NCBI GenBank assembly: GCA_018287875.1 | Contig: JAGVVL010000009.1 | Span: 3,100,001 to 3,164,000, forward strand | Length of the DNA stretch: 64,000 nt | Direction of reading: 5' to 3' | Source of the DNA: Nigrospora sphaerica | Taxonomy: Eukaryota > Ascomycota > Sordariomycetes > Amphisphaeriales > Apiosporaceae | Shown here: positions 37,481 to 49,112 of the stretch, one piece after another | How the letters are laid out: the number at the start of each line of letters is the position of its first letter | How positions within the stretch are numbered: position 1 is the first letter of the stretch | Notes under the pieces: model-generated | What the model saw: the letters and a program-made list of their open reading frames with translations, nothing else | The model's database searches: none | Told to the model about the DNA's origin: nothing | Position numbers and translations under genes: made by a program

Positions 37481-39081
37481 ATGCTCTCAGGTCGCGTTCC
37501 GCCGCCTATCTGTCTACCAATGCAGTCACCAACCGAACTCAACTACCGCGGGTCGCCATCAACCGACAGCCGCTACCATTCCAACGGTCTCGTTGGCCCC
37601 AATGGTTCCCATGCTGCCAACGGCACGCAACCAAACGATCACTACTACAGGTACGTCGGCTCATATCTGACATGCTTTCCATCCCGCAGCTGCGCGCAGT
37701 CCGTACTGGCGGCATTGCTCGTCATGAGAACTCATTTTGCCCCGTCGTTCACGGGAGGCGAGAGACTGGCGACTGACTGGCCACCAGCGGGCCTGCTTCT
37801 ACGGCTTCCGACCGGCCAAGAGACGACAACGGTGGCACCTTGTTCGAGAACGGTCGCTATTATGGCGCCTATAAGCCTTATAAGTACATGGGTCCCGTCG
37901 ACGAAGTACGTCTCCCCAAACTCACCCCTTTCTCCCTTTATCCCCAGGGCACTTCAGGCTAACCCACCTCGTAGGAGGAGTTGGACAGGCTGGACATTTT
38001 TCACAAGTTCTTCAGCTTAACCCGGGAGCATATGGGAATAGGAGAGCTGCATGTCGGCTTGCTTCCCAAGGACCGACCGATCAGGGTCCTGGACCTTGGT
38101 TGTGGCACGGGTATCTGGTGCATTGACATGGCCCGGTGAGTGCACGTCCCATTCTTCTGTCTGTCATGAGGAAGATGCGCTAACGCGTGAACAGTGCCTA
38201 TGAAAATGCCCAAGTCACCGGCTGGGACCTGAACAAGACCCAGCCAGAGCCGTATGTGCTGCCGTCCCCTCTTCCTGCCGGTACTGTTCGCCACTAACAC
38301 AGCGGCCGTTCAGAGTTGCCCCAAACCTCATGTTTCAGCAACGAGATATATCAGAGCCCAAATGGCTTCTCGAACCGAACTCAATGGACTTGATCCATAT
38401 GCGCCTGCTTGGTGGTTCCGTTGAAGACTGGCCGGCCTTGTATAGCAATGTCTACACGTGCGTCCTGCTTGCAAATCCGTATCCCGCGCTAGCTGACAAA
38501 ATGTTTCCAGCTCGCTGATGCCTGGTACAGGCCTTGTTGAGCACGTAGAGATTGATTTTCACCCCAAATGCCTCGACAAGAGCTTGCCGGACGATGCCAT
38601 GCTTCACACGTGGGTTCGTGACGTGTACGCCGCTCATGATAGAGCTGGGCAGCCCATGATGCCGCCCGACCCCGCGCGCTTGTTGCGAGACTCGGGATTT
38701 GTCGATATCCAGCACAAGACCTTTGACCTCCCGTTCCACCCCTGGAGAGGTAGCGAGCCCCTGAAGAACATTGGCAGGTGGTTCAACCTTGGTATGCAGC
38801 ACGCGCTTGAGAGCATGACCATGGCACCCTTGACGCGCATGCTCGACTACAGCCCCGAGCAGGTACGCCAACTGAACCTGGAAGTGAAGAAGGAAATTTG
38901 CACCCGCTCGAAACACATGTCCTGCACCATGTGAGTTATCCCCGTGCACCCCGGTTGTAAGCTAGCGCGGGCGCGAGGGCTCGAAACTTGTTTGCTGATG
39001 AATTATCTACCAAGGCACATATGGCACGCCAGAAAGCCAGACGCTGGCTCGACGTCTGAATATTCTGCACGGCCCTACTAA
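37481..39081 (+). CDS. laeA: LaeA-family SAM-dependent methyltransferase
   Basis: Seven exons: 37481-37650, 37788-37905, 37975-38135, 38195-38251, 38314-38457, 38511-38930 and 39015-39081 (378 aa). All six introns are GT-AG (137, 69, 59, 62, 53 and 84 nt) and the reading frame is continuous. The N-terminal ~70 residues are disordered. [18 protein letters not shown] (~79-96) and [12 protein letters not shown] match the entry of LaeA/Lae1. SAM-binding motif I is [11 protein letters not shown] (134-144). [29 protein letters not shown] and the C-terminal MHIWHARKP are LaeA-family signatures. LaeA works in the nucleus with the velvet proteins VeA and VelB to control secondary metabolism and development; its methyl acceptor is still debated. 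Close paralogues of the Llm/VipC type exist, so true orthology needs a tree. No biosynthetic genes flank it here. Confidence 0.75.
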
Positions 39082-42000
39082 TTGCACGAGATAGCTGGCT
39101 ACTTCTCTACTGGGGAGGCAAGCAGCAGAGAAGTCCTGGCGGGCATAGGCTGAAGCAGAGCGGCCAAGCAACGATGTTGCAGGTGCCCAACTCGGGACAA
39201 GCCCACCGCCAGTCAGAACATGGCTCTGCTCGTGCAGATTCAGATATGGGCCTCCAGCCCTTGCCGGCCCACAAAATTGCATTGATTACTTGGCCGCCAC
39301 GACGCGGCTGTCCTCCGAACCGAACTTGGGTTGAGGGCAGCCCGCAGCGACGACGCCCATGGGGTCGATGACTCGTTTCCCATTCCCCCCCCCCCTTTGG
39401 GGCAACGGAGGGCTCGCTGTTGGTGCGTTTCATGGAAGAGGACGCCCCGTCACCGCACTCTCACCGGTCCGGCAGCCCTATCGGCTGGTCGCCTTCGGAA
39501 TACGACGCCCAGAGGATGGTGAAGCCAACCATAGCGTGCCGCGGCTCCGCAGGGGGTTCCAACGAGCTATTCGCGCCAATCCAAGCTTGAGATGTGTCTC
39601 TTGCATAGGAGGCGGACATGGCTTGGTGCTTTAAGCGCGGTGCAGACAGAGTATGGCGTGTGCTGTTGCTATGGCGTACGTGGTACCAAAGCAAGGTGTC
39701 GCAGACGCCTCCACGTATCAACTCTCCCTGCTGCGGTTGTGCTGCAGGCTGCAGGTGGCCGGATAGAGTTGGGGAGGGACTGGCCGGGCAGAGCTATGGG
39801 GGCTCAGTGGCCCCAGACCCAGCAGAAAGGGCAGGGAAGGGAGGTCTTATGCAGCCCTCTGGGTCGCAGGCCGGCCGGCCTTGCCGAATCGGGGCCGCGG
39901 CGGCCAGGAGTAGCCGGGCAAAGGAGGAGGGGAGGGGATGCAAAGGGGGGTGTTGCTGGGTGGCAACGAGCGGCATAGGCAGTGTGTGGTGGCGCCCAGT
40001 CGTCATTTTACAACTATAGCGGACGGGATTCAACACCTTCGGCCCGGGATGTAACAGGGTGTTTCCTGTACTCAAAGTACTTTTCAACAAGATGATTGTG
40101 CGCAAGGCCGACTACACCGGCCGTATGCATGCCTCCGGGTCACCCAACACGGCCATTCCCCACTCTTCGTGCCCAATCTTTCCCTAGACGAAGCAGGTGG
40201 CCACTTGCGCCATGACAGGTGTATCGTCTTGAGTCGTTGCCAAGTCAGGCCGGCAGTGGCTTGCCCCCCTGGCCGGGGGAGGAAAGGAAGAATTGGTACC
40301 TCGCGACTGACAATGAAGGATCCATGAGAGAATCTGGCCACGGCCATGGAGGTTTGACCGTCAAGGTGGGCGGGATACGCATGCGTGATGCCGAAGATGC
40401 AGTCGACGAGGGTCCCAGGGAGCGAACAGGCAAGGTCCGGACGCCCACGGGTGCCGCCGCCGGTCCTCTAAGGCGGACACGTACGGCAAAGCACGGCAAA
40501 CACGACGGACATGGCATCCCATACCGCACCTGCTATATGCAGCATGTAGGCGTGGGAAACCCCAGGTTCCATCCCGGATAGCAACGCAGACTAGGCCTTG
40601 CTTGGCGGCCGTCGTGAATGGGCAGTTTGTTAGTTCTCGGTGAGCCCTGCCCCATCTAGAAACCTGCCTACGTCGGCGCAATATCAAGTCATATCTCAGA
40701 AGTACGCCAGAAAGCCAACCAGGAAGGACCTAATGCTTCTCCGGGCAGGCTCGGCAGGGCCCTGGATTCGGCCGCAGTTCGTTCTTTCCAAGGGATCCAC
40801 CGCCTGCTCTGGCGTTTTTCAGCAGCATGAGCATCCACCAAGTCACATCGAACCTAGCCAACACATGCCCCTTTAGGCGAAACCACCAAGACGCTTTTGC
40901 CGACCTTCAGTGGCTGCCGCTGGCTGGTTGTGCTCTCGTCAGCCGTATACACACCTACTCCTGCTTCTGGACGCTACGCTGTGGAGTGGTTCGTGGCCGG
41001 CAGGATGGCCATGCCATGTCCTGCCATGCTCTGTCCTGCCCTGCTCCGATCTGACATGCTGTCTCGTCACCACCACGGGCCACCTTGTCGCTCGCCTCGG
41101 GCAGCATCACCTTTGCCCTCACACTCGCCCTCGCCCTCTCTCACACACACCCTCGTCACCGCGGCCAGCAGCCGCGTCGCCCACAGCTAACATGGTCATG
41201 AAAGCACGATATCGTCGCGTCTCCACCCACACGCCCCAAACCCTCGGGTCTGTTGCTCAGTCGAGGCAAATGAACAGCTCGTCTTGGAAAGACCCCCTCT
41301 CCCCCCCCGAGGAAACATGCAAGAACAGCTGTCGCTCGCTCCCCTGTACGCAGGCCATCTTCTGGAAATACCACCGTATGCATCCCTCCCCCCAGCCTTC
41401 CCCGTCCCTTCGGCTCACTTGCCAACCCTTACATGCTTGCATAGACAGACGTGCACACCACACCAATCTCTTGTTGCCGGCCCTCACTCGCCTCGATGCG
41501 CGACAAACGCGATGGTTAAACAGGCTGCTAAGGCCAAGGGGGTAGGTGAAGCCGGTGTGGGAGGGTGCTTGCGAGGAGCCAATGCGTCGATGCACCTCAC
41601 AGTATTTCCCAGCCAGCCAAGCCACCATACAGCAGCCCTTGCCTTTCCCTTCTTTTCATGCGGCGGGGGAGGGTCTTACCCGTGAACTGAAACCCGTCAC
41701 GGTAACAAGCAAGATGCGAGCGATGAGCAGTACTTTGTGGCCAGCCTTGGCCCTTGTTCGAGGTGGTGATGGCCGGCTACGGGGAAAGGGGGGGAGAGGG
41801 GGAGGGAATGCGGCGAGGCAGCAATCCGCGACTGCGCCCTCGCCTCCCTGCAAGTCCGCAAATCCGTTGCCTGCATGCGTGGGCGCCCGTCTTGCTTCCT
41901 TTTCCCTGCTCGCCCAACGGTCTCCGTCACGCGCAACGAGGCCAATTCATTGTTGCGACCAAGGGGCAGGAGGGAAAGCCGAACTCGCCGCGCGGAACTC

Positions 42001-44391
42001 CACCCAGTCGCTGCTGGGGCGGTGCTGAGGATACTCAACTCGACGGAAACGTCTGTCCGGGACAACAGCTAATAGGCGATGGTCATCCCTCCAAACCAGC
42101 GCCCCTACGAAGATAGGCCCTCATGGTCTCCCCTCTCCCCCCAAGGGAAACCCATCGGCGCCGAGAGCCGGTGCGGTGGGACATGATTGTACCTATATCG
42201 TGTGGCTCGGTAATCTTGTCCCTATCCGTAGGCCGGAGGACGGACCGGTGAGAAAGGGGGTCGATGTGGCCGGCTCCGCAGCTGCGTTACTCATTCCCGC
42301 GATTCCCTGTCCCGTCGCTCCTGTGTCGCGGCCCGGGAATGGTGGTGGGCGCGCCCATATCACCCGCCCTCCCTTGTCTCCTTTCCCTCCGGCAACCGAG
42401 GTGTCCGTTCGTAAGGGAGCCGTTATTTTTTGGATGGCGGATGGGGCACAGTTATTACACGAAGCTTCGGCCCTATTCGAATCCATACAGCCGTAGACCG
42501 CGGAGGGGGCAAAGGCTGGCCAACGTTTCGGACCTTGGGAACGCACCAGCCGCCAACTGACGTCCGCCGCAATTTCGGCCCAATAGTGGGCGGGCGGGTG
42601 CTTACATGGCACTGTTTCTCAGTCCTGAGTGACACAAGGCCACTTCCCCCCCCCTGAGACATGCCACGCCATTGCCTTGGCCTTGTGTTGCACGGTCCCG
42701 GGTGCTCTCAAGGGCAGCTCGGACCTGGGCGAATCAAAGAGGCCGCGACGGCGTGCTTTTTTGGGGCCAGGATACCCAAGGTAAGGTAACGTATACCTCT
42801 CTCCGAGACAGGACGGATGAAAATAGCGAATAGAGAACGACGTGGAGTGGTGGCAGGGCACCCAGTGGCCACAATGCCGTTGTAAACATAGAGAGGAAGA
42901 AGGGGGAGGGCCGAAGCCTCAGGGATGGCCGCCCTTTTTCGGATCCGATGCCAATAACGGGCCAAGGGGGGGGAGGACCGCAGATGGTGAGAAGGGGGTC
43001 GTTCGTGCTGGAAGCTGGCGCGGGACCCCTGTGCCCACGTTCTCTCTTTCTTTGTCGCATTCGTGGCTCCTCGACCATGTGGCCTCGCTCGCGCCGCCCG
43101 GGCTTGGTTCCCGGCGCGGGAGATGCCGGGCCGACCTAAGCCCATCCCCCACAACCAACCGTTAATGATGGGGGGGAGATCGGGGCCGGCCGTCCGAGCA
43201 CCCACTCTCCCGGCGGGACGACTTACCAGCTTTGCCCCGTCTTCCCGGGGACGGTTGGGGAGAACAAAGCGTCTTCTTGGTTTAGACAGCTGACGGCTCG
43301 GCGGTTTTGCCTTGTCTTTCTTCCAGGGCGGCGCCGCCTCGGCTGTGTCCCCCCCCCCCTCTCCCCCTTCCAAGGCGGTGTTTGTTGCGCCCTGTTCGTG
43401 GTTCCGATAGCGAGGGAGGGGAAAGGGGGGGGAGGGGGCTGTCGCCCCATGGTGGCGGCAAGCTCCGGCAAAAGCGCCGAAGAGGCACGCAAGGGGGAAG
43501 GAAGCCGGAGAAGACGCCGCGGTTGGGCCGGGAGCCTGGCCGGCGGCGCGGATAGGGGGTTGGGGAGAAAGGAACGGAGGGGATAGGAAACCAAGGCGGG
43601 TGATGATACAATGTCAATTCCTCCCCAGCGTCCGTTCTCTCACCCTCGTTCTGTGATTTCCCTTGCCTTCTCTTTCTCGCGGCGACCGATTGGGAACACA
43701 TGGCGCCCGCAAGGATCGCGAAGAAGAGCTGGGGCCGTATATGTCTATGCCTTCCCCCTATAGGCAGGCGGGCTGTACAGGGGCTGCGCAGGGACCGTGT
43801 AGGTCAGGAAATGAGCTACCCGTTTCCGGGGACTGACGACGGCGGGATGCATGTCTGCCGCCGTCTGGCATCGCATGGGCAAACAAACGGCGGCGGCAGG
43901 GGGAGGGAGGAAGGGAGGCGGCCCGCGTCGTCAAGCAGAGCTGCTTCGTCCATGCTGATTACTTCTTTATTCCTCTCGCCGAATGCACGTTACGCTGCTC
44001 TCGTTGTGTATTGTACAGGATAACAAAGGAAAACCGGCAGGAAGGGATCGACGTCAAGACCACCTAGGTATCTATACAAGGCGGAGACTCGCGCGGCCTC
44101 GACCATGCCTCCACTCCCTCCCAGGGCTCGGTTCCCCGTTACAGGGCTGTTGGCAGCAGCGGAGCGCTGTATGCGTCCTAAAAGGCTGCCAATGCCAGTC
44201 TATGCGTTTGGGGGGGGGGGGGACGATAACGACGGCATTACCCCCGGCTTTTGCCCCAGTTCGACACCATCCACCGCCCACGCATTGCATTGTCTATGTC
44301 CCAACTCCTGAAACGCGGTGGGGGAGCTGCAGCAAAGCTCCCGGTGATGCGGTACCTCCGAATGCCCTCTGGCTCGCGGGCCCGGGTGCAT
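39082..44391. other. Gene-free region
   Basis: About 5.3 kb between the 3' ends of the laeA-like gene (+) and atp20 (-). I found no recognisable protein. Short frames around 41192-41700 (+) begin after a C/T-rich stretch and end near GT-type donors, but no splice combination gave a family match, so I do not call a gene. A 13-base G run sits at 44210-44222 and an ACCTAGGT palindrome at 44062-44069. Confidence 0.55.
44062..44069. promoter_or_regulatory. ACCTAGGT palindrome
   Basis: A copy of the dispersed palindrome, about 320 bases past the atp20 stop codon. Its function is unknown. Confidence 0.35.
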
Positions 44392-45248
44392 TTAGTGGTG
44401 AGCGGCGCCCGTCTCGCCGTGGTAGCCGACAATCTTGAAGCGACCAATCATTTCGCCCACGGTGAAGAAACCCAGGCACTCGGCCAGGACCACGCCGCCA
44501 GCAACGACCTGGGCGCGGTTCAGGTTCCGGGCCTGCTGCATGACCGAGGCAGGCTGCTGCGACGCCTTGGAGGCCGTCTGGGAGGCCGTCTGCATCAGGG
44601 CCGTCGGGTTCTTCAGCGTCTTCCAGGCGTTCTGGAAGTAGGTCTGGAAGGTCTGCACGGAACTGCGGAGCAGGTCAGCGGGAGTGGGCGGGTGGAAGAT
44701 CCCGGCCAGCGGGCACAACTCACGGAGGCTGCATCTTCTGGCCGCGGAAGACCAGCTTGGCTAGCTCGGCGGTGACCTTAGCCCAGTAGATGATGTGTGG
44801 CGCTGATTCTGCAGTGAGGGAAGAAAAAAAAGCACGTCAGCCCCTCTCGTTCTCAGGATATCGCGGGCGGGCAGCGCGGCGGTGCTGCTGCTAGGCGGCA
44901 CGCGCGCGGCCTCGCTTGGGCGCAGGGAGCTCCACACGTACTCTCCACAAAGTTGACCACTTTGCCAGTCCGTCCGCCGACCTTGCTCAGGGAGCTGGCC
45001 AGGCCCTTTGCGGCACCCGTGATGGCGGGCCCGGCCGACGAGGCGACACGCGACAGACCCTGCTGCGCCTTGGACATGTTCTCAGCGGCGGCCGACTGGG
45101 CCTTGGAGACGTTCTGCTTGGCCGCCTCGGCGGCCTTGTTCGCGGTGGTGGTCGTGGTGCTCGACTCGAAGCGGCGGGCGGCGGTGCGCCCGAGGGCGCG
45201 GCCGGATTGCCGGAGGGCGGGCCGCGCAAGAACCATCGAGGCAGACAT
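44392..45248 (-). CDS. atp20: Mitochondrial F1Fo ATP synthase subunit g
   Basis: Minus-strand exons 45248-44942, 44808-44724 and 44662-44392 (220 aa; introns 133 and 61 nt). Subunit g lies in the membrane part of ATP synthase, where with subunit e it supports dimer formation and cristae shape. The N-terminus is Arg/Ser/Ala-rich without acidic residues (MSASMVLARPALRQSGRALG), as expected for a mitochondrial targeting sequence, followed by an Ala/Ser-rich linker. The conserved core begins at about residue 100 (APHIIYWAKVTAELAKLVFRG). It continues through FQTYFQNAWK to a C-terminal membrane helix (~residues 185-205) containing VVAGGVVLAECLGFFTVGE, with the GxxxG-like spacing typical of the family. 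The linker is longer than in yeast Atp20 but usual for filamentous fungi. The upstream leader contains a 12-base G/C run. Confidence 0.9.
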
Positions 45249-45317
45249 GATGATGGATGAGTAGAGACGGCCGAGACGACTCGCAGACGTAGCGATTCCG
45301 GGGGCGGAGGAGGAGGA

Positions 45318-45329
45318 GGGGGGGGGGGG
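45318..45329. repeat. 12-base G run in the atp20 leader
   Basis: Twelve consecutive G on the plus strand (C on the atp20 sense strand), about 70 bases before the start codon, next to a GGA repeat. Confidence 0.85.
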
Positions 45330-45621
45330 AAGAGAGGAAAAGGGCGGCGTCTGGAGGGCAAACGGTGGGTGTGGGACGTTTGGTGATGTTGGCGATTGCT
45401 GGCAGCTTCAGCAAAAAACAGCTCTCTCCTCGCTCGGAATTTCACGCTTGGGAGATTTTTGGCCGTACTCCGTACCCGAGCGGCTCTTCCCCCCAATAGG
45501 TGGTTGACGGGATGGGCGGGTCCGCTTTTGTTCGCCCCATTGCCCAATCAGAGCCGTCCGCCGCGGGCCAGCTTAGATCATCAATGGTCTATGGGAGGGA
45601 GAGACGGTCGGACGGCCCAAG

Positions 45622-45629
45622 AGGTACCT
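45622..45629. promoter_or_regulatory. AGGTACCT palindrome
   Basis: Third AGGTACCT copy in the window, about 375 bases upstream of the atp20 start codon. Its function is unknown. Confidence 0.3.
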
Positions 45630-45645
45630 ACTACGCCTTAGGGTT

Positions 45646-45676
45646 GGATGATGGTTGGATGATGATGATGATGATG
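45646..45676. repeat. (GAT)n microsatellite
   Basis: GAT/TGG-type trinucleotide repeat upstream of atp20. Confidence 0.8.
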
Positions 45677-46084
45677 CCGAGTCGTCTATTCAGCGCCTAC
45701 ATAACAATGAGGTAGACACGTGTTGATTTACCCAGGTTTGCTCCCTCTCTCTCTTCATTCGCTGCCGATGAAGGCTATGAAATCCCAACGTGCAAAGCAA
45801 ACCACTACAGGCAAGCACTTAAGCATGGATTGACGGTCCGCAAGGTTGAATCTTGGGCAAACGGCTTCGCTTCCGGTCCGCTTATTCGTCGCAGCCTTAA
45901 GTGGTACCGCCAGCATTGGATCCCTCCTCCCATCATCCACCTCGTTACTCATAAAGAGGTACTTCAAGTCACGGAAGGCCAGCGACACTACGGCTCAGGG
46001 CTCAACCTGCTTGAACCGCCGTCCTTTAGCTCGTGTTTGAGAATATCGTATTCAAGTGGCCCGGAGGCTGGTATGATTCCAACT

Positions 46085-46092
46085 ACCTAGGT
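46085..46092. promoter_or_regulatory. ACCTAGGT palindrome
   Basis: A copy of the dispersed palindrome, 68 bases past the lad1 stop codon. Its function is unknown. Confidence 0.35.
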
Positions 46093-46160
46093 GCTTCCTG
46101 TCTGCTCGGCTAAAAGCCGGCTAGCCGCATGACGCCCGCTCCGCCACCAGCAACTGCGTC

Positions 46161-47337
46161 TTAGTCGAGGCTCTGGATCTGCACCTTGATGGCCCCCGTC
46201 TTGGGGTCGGCGGCCGTCTTGAAGGCGTTGATGGCATCCTCCAGCTGGAACCTGTGCGTGACCAGCTTGGAGAGGTCAATCACGCCGTTCTCCACCAGCC
46301 GGATGGCCCGCGGCCAGGTGTTGCAGTAGCGGTACTGGAACTGGAGGTCCACTTCGCGCGTGCTGCATCGCATGAAGGGGAAGTTGACCTCGTTCTTGCC
46401 CACGCCGACCACAAACACCTTGCCGCCGAACTTGACGGCCCAGATGGCCGACGCCACGCTGCTCTCGACGCCGGTGCACTCAATGGCCACCGCCGGCTCG
46501 ATGCCACCAAACGCCGCCACGATGGCCTTGGCCGATTCCTCGGGCGTCGCGCGCTCGACCTTGTGCGTTACAACTGACGGGCAGATCTCTTTGGCGAACT
46601 TCAACCGGCCCTCGTCGATGTCGGTGATGACCAGGGGGCAGGCGCCGGCCGCCTTGCAGCAGAGGAGCGTGATGAGGCCGATGGGCCCAGCGCCGCAGAC
46701 GAGCACGGGGTCGCCGAGCTCGACCTTGGCTCTCTGCAAGCCGGCCAGGGCCACGCTCAGCGGCTCCAGCATCGAGCCGTTCTCGTACGACATGTCCCCG
46801 ATCTTGTGGCACCACACGGCCGGGTGGTTCACGTATCTTCGCAGCAGGCCTGGCACCGGCGGGGTTGATAGGAACTGCACCTTCTCGCAGCCGTTGTACC
46901 GGCCCGTCAGGCACGGCTCGCATTCGTTGCAGATGATGTTGGGCTCGATGGCCACGCGGTCGCCGGGCTTCAGGTGGGTGACGGAGGGGTGTACGGCAAT
47001 GACCTGCCCCGCCGACTCGTGGCCCAGGATGTGGTCGCCCCCCACGATCATGGGACCAATGCAGCCATGGCGCCAGAAGTGGACGTCGGACCTAGTGCGT
47101 GGTTTGGTGTGAGCAAAGGGGCCTGCTGATGGTGCGCGACGCAACGGCCGAGTAGACTTACCCGCAGATACCCGTGCTCTTGATGGCGACAGTGACTTCG
47201 CCGTGCTTCAGGGTGTCGCCCTTGGCGAGGCTCTCGACCGAAGGCTCGGCCTCGGTGATCCAGAGGTCATGGTCGGGGTTGGTGAAGACACCAATGTTGG
47301 CCTTGGTGGGCTTGAACTCGGCTCCGGCGCTGGACAT
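46161..47337 (-). CDS. lad1: L-arabinitol 4-dehydrogenase
   Basis: Minus-strand exons 47337-47162 and 47091-46161 (368 aa; intron 70 nt, phase 2). The enzyme oxidises L-arabinitol to L-xylulose with NAD+ in the fungal L-arabinose pathway in the cytosol. It is a zinc-dependent medium-chain dehydrogenase. Catalytic-zinc ligands are C58 (GICGSD), H83 and E84 (LGHES). The structural-zinc cysteines are C113, C116, C119 and C127. The Rossmann motif is GAGPIGL (192-198). D216-I217 correspond to the Asp-Ile pair that gives Neurospora LAD its NAD+ preference. [20 protein letters not shown] and [19 protein letters not shown] are shared almost unchanged with characterised fungal LADs, which separates it from xylitol dehydrogenase. 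The ATG at 47337 gives the usual N-terminus; a start 12 codons upstream is possible but lacks conservation. Confidence 0.95.
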
Positions 47338-47591
47338 GTTGGCGGCAGGGACACGGGCAAGCAGGTGGGACAAACAGGAAACGAAGTGAGTACGATTGCC
47401 CAGGCTGGCAAGACGGGTGAGGGGAAGGGTCCTGTTATACTTGTGAAGCTGCTCTAGCCGCCGGTTGTGGATTTTCCCACATTATCTTCCAATCCCACCA
47501 TAGGCGTGCTACTGTCGCGACGGTCGGGCGGCTTCGGACGTCCTTCGTGGGCCCTAGGGAGCCAGCACGTTTGATTGCCTCGCTCGCCAAT

Positions 47592-47611
47592 GGCCCAGGC
47601 CCAGGCCCAGG
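47592..47611. repeat. (GGCCCA)n repeat
   Basis: About three units of a GGCCCA hexanucleotide upstream of lad1. Confidence 0.8.
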
Positions 47612-48147
47612 CCGCCCAAACCAAATAGTCTCCAACCAGCCAGAGGGAGCGAGAGAATGGGCGAGCCGGCGGTCACCTGCCTCTGGCCTGGGGAACGGGC
47701 GCAGAACAGCTACGTATGTGGGGTAGGGATGGCGTCGAGGGGGATGACGTTCGGGGAACTCCTACCCCGATACACAGGCCCAAGACGCGCGCCAATCACG
47801 TCTCGGCCATCGCGGTGCTTCCCCGCAGCCTGGAATCCCCACCAATCATCACCATGTTCGTTCGTGGAGTCGTGGGCTGCCGGTTCCCCTGCCAATCCAG
47901 GGAGCTCCCGGGAACGCACTCAGGGACTAGTCACACGCCTCTACCGTGTACGGCCAGCTGTCGGGAACGGCGAGGTGAAGAAGAAGCGCTGACCTGGAAT
48001 CACAGGGTCCCTGGCTCCTTGGCTCTCAGGTCTGCACGTGGGATGCGCTTCAGGCCCAAGTGCAACGGCGCGTCCGCAACCCGCCCGGCCTGCCTACAGG
48101 CGGAAGCGCTGCAAGCAGGGCTCTGCATAAGCCCCGGGGGGGTAGTA

Positions 48148-48169
48148 CATACCTACTATTGTAGGTATG
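48148..48169. promoter_or_regulatory. Perfect 9-base hairpin CATACCTAC / GTAGGTATG
   Basis: Nine-base perfect inverted repeat with a four-base loop (TATT) in the divergent region. The arms carry the ACCTA/TAGGT core of the dispersed palindromes. No T-run follows, and it lies about 810 bases from the lad1 start, so it is not a terminator. Confidence 0.5.
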
Positions 48170-48914
48170 CTCAACGGGTACAGGGTAGGCTGGGAGCCTC
48201 AGCACGGCCAGCTCCACAGGGGGAGTGACAAGGAGAAGAATGCGGGAAAGCTGGAGGCTAGGTGAAACAAAAGCGAACCCCCGCGACTGCGGGCACCAGC
48301 TCCTCGAGACGAGAGCCCATCCCACTTCGCAAATGTCTCTGAGGGCAAGGCCGGCCGACGCTGTGTTGGGGAGGTCCCTCTAACTAAAGAGAACACCGCC
48401 GCCCGAGATTTCAAGTACGACTATATGTCGGGGGTTGCGGCATATCTTCTGCAGCTCACGGAACCGGCAGGCGAAAGGCGTGTGGAATCGTAGGGATCAA
48501 AGCTTGAGCGGGGCTGTCATGGTCTCCCAAGATGCCCGTACAACAACATTGTGATGGGAAACTGGACGAAGGAGCGAAAAGTGCTGGCAAGCCTTTCACC
48601 CATGGCCGACTCACCAGCCGCAAAGCCACAGAAAACCTTGGGCAGAGGCGCGGGCCAGGGGTACATACAGCATGTACCTAGCACATGCTCAGTACGGGCG
48701 CTGCGCAAAGCCACGTATGACGTTGTTGATTTTAATCGTAGAACCAAGTGGGGGCAGGCAGGCGGGTAGGCGGATTGAGGTTGAGCTGGAGGGCAAGGAA
48801 GGGACAGCTTCAGGGAACAAACGGCATGCGTGGCTTGGCTGCAGATGGGAGCTGACGTTACGTCTACAGGGCAAGTACGTAAGGCATGGCCGCAACTCTG
48901 AACGAACACCTTTG

Positions 48915-48922
48915 ACCTAGGT
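48915..48922. promoter_or_regulatory. ACCTAGGT palindrome
   Basis: A copy of the dispersed palindrome about 190 bases upstream of the BAP31-like start codon, a position compatible with a promoter element. Confidence 0.4.
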
Positions 48923-49112
48923 AGCCTTTTCTCATCGCCGTCTCTTTCCCATCTCCAACACCACTACATAACCCGGCCACCCCGCCAGCGAATCTCATTC
49001 CTGCCCCCCCCCCATCTGTCCCAACCCCCAAGCCATCCTTTCCCGTTCCACGTCTCTTCACAGTCGTGCAAACCCCGCTATACCACCGCCTTCGTGAGCA
49101 AACACCGCGACA

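Larger units (their letters stand above)
45249..46160. other. atp20 promoter and lad1 3' flank
   Basis: About 0.9 kb. The first ~250 bases upstream of atp20 are presumably its leader and promoter and include a G run (45318-45329). AGGTACCT (45622-45629), a GAT repeat (45646-45676) and ACCTAGGT (46085-46092) follow. The 86-codon frame at 45830-46090 (+) has no recognisable features and is not called. Confidence 0.5.
47338..49112. promoter_or_regulatory. Divergent region, lad1 / BAP31-like gene
   Basis: 1.8 kb between two start codons, without a recognisable gene. It contains a (GGCCCA)n run (47592-47611), a hairpin CATACCTAC-TATT-GTAGGTATG (48148-48169) and ACCTAGGT (48915-48922), the last about 190 bases before the BAP31-like start. 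C/T-rich leader sequence runs from ~48930 to 49112. I could not assign carbon-regulator sites (Xyr1, Ara1 or CreA) with confidence. Confidence 0.5.

Noticed and set aside
41192..41700. Possible small multi-exon gene after a C/T-rich stretch
   Set aside because: ATG codons at 41192 and downstream run into GTATGC and GTAGGT donors, but no exon combination produced a familiar or convincing protein.
42708..43373. 221-codon minus-strand frame
   Set aside because: Arg/Pro/Gly-rich without motifs, overlapped by frames in other phases.
45830..46090. 86-codon plus-strand frame between atp20 and lad1
   Set aside because: No family resemblance, and a minus-strand frame of similar length overlaps it.
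48148..48169. Hairpin as a transcription terminator
   Set aside because: It has no following T run and lies between two start codons, so a terminator role does not fit.
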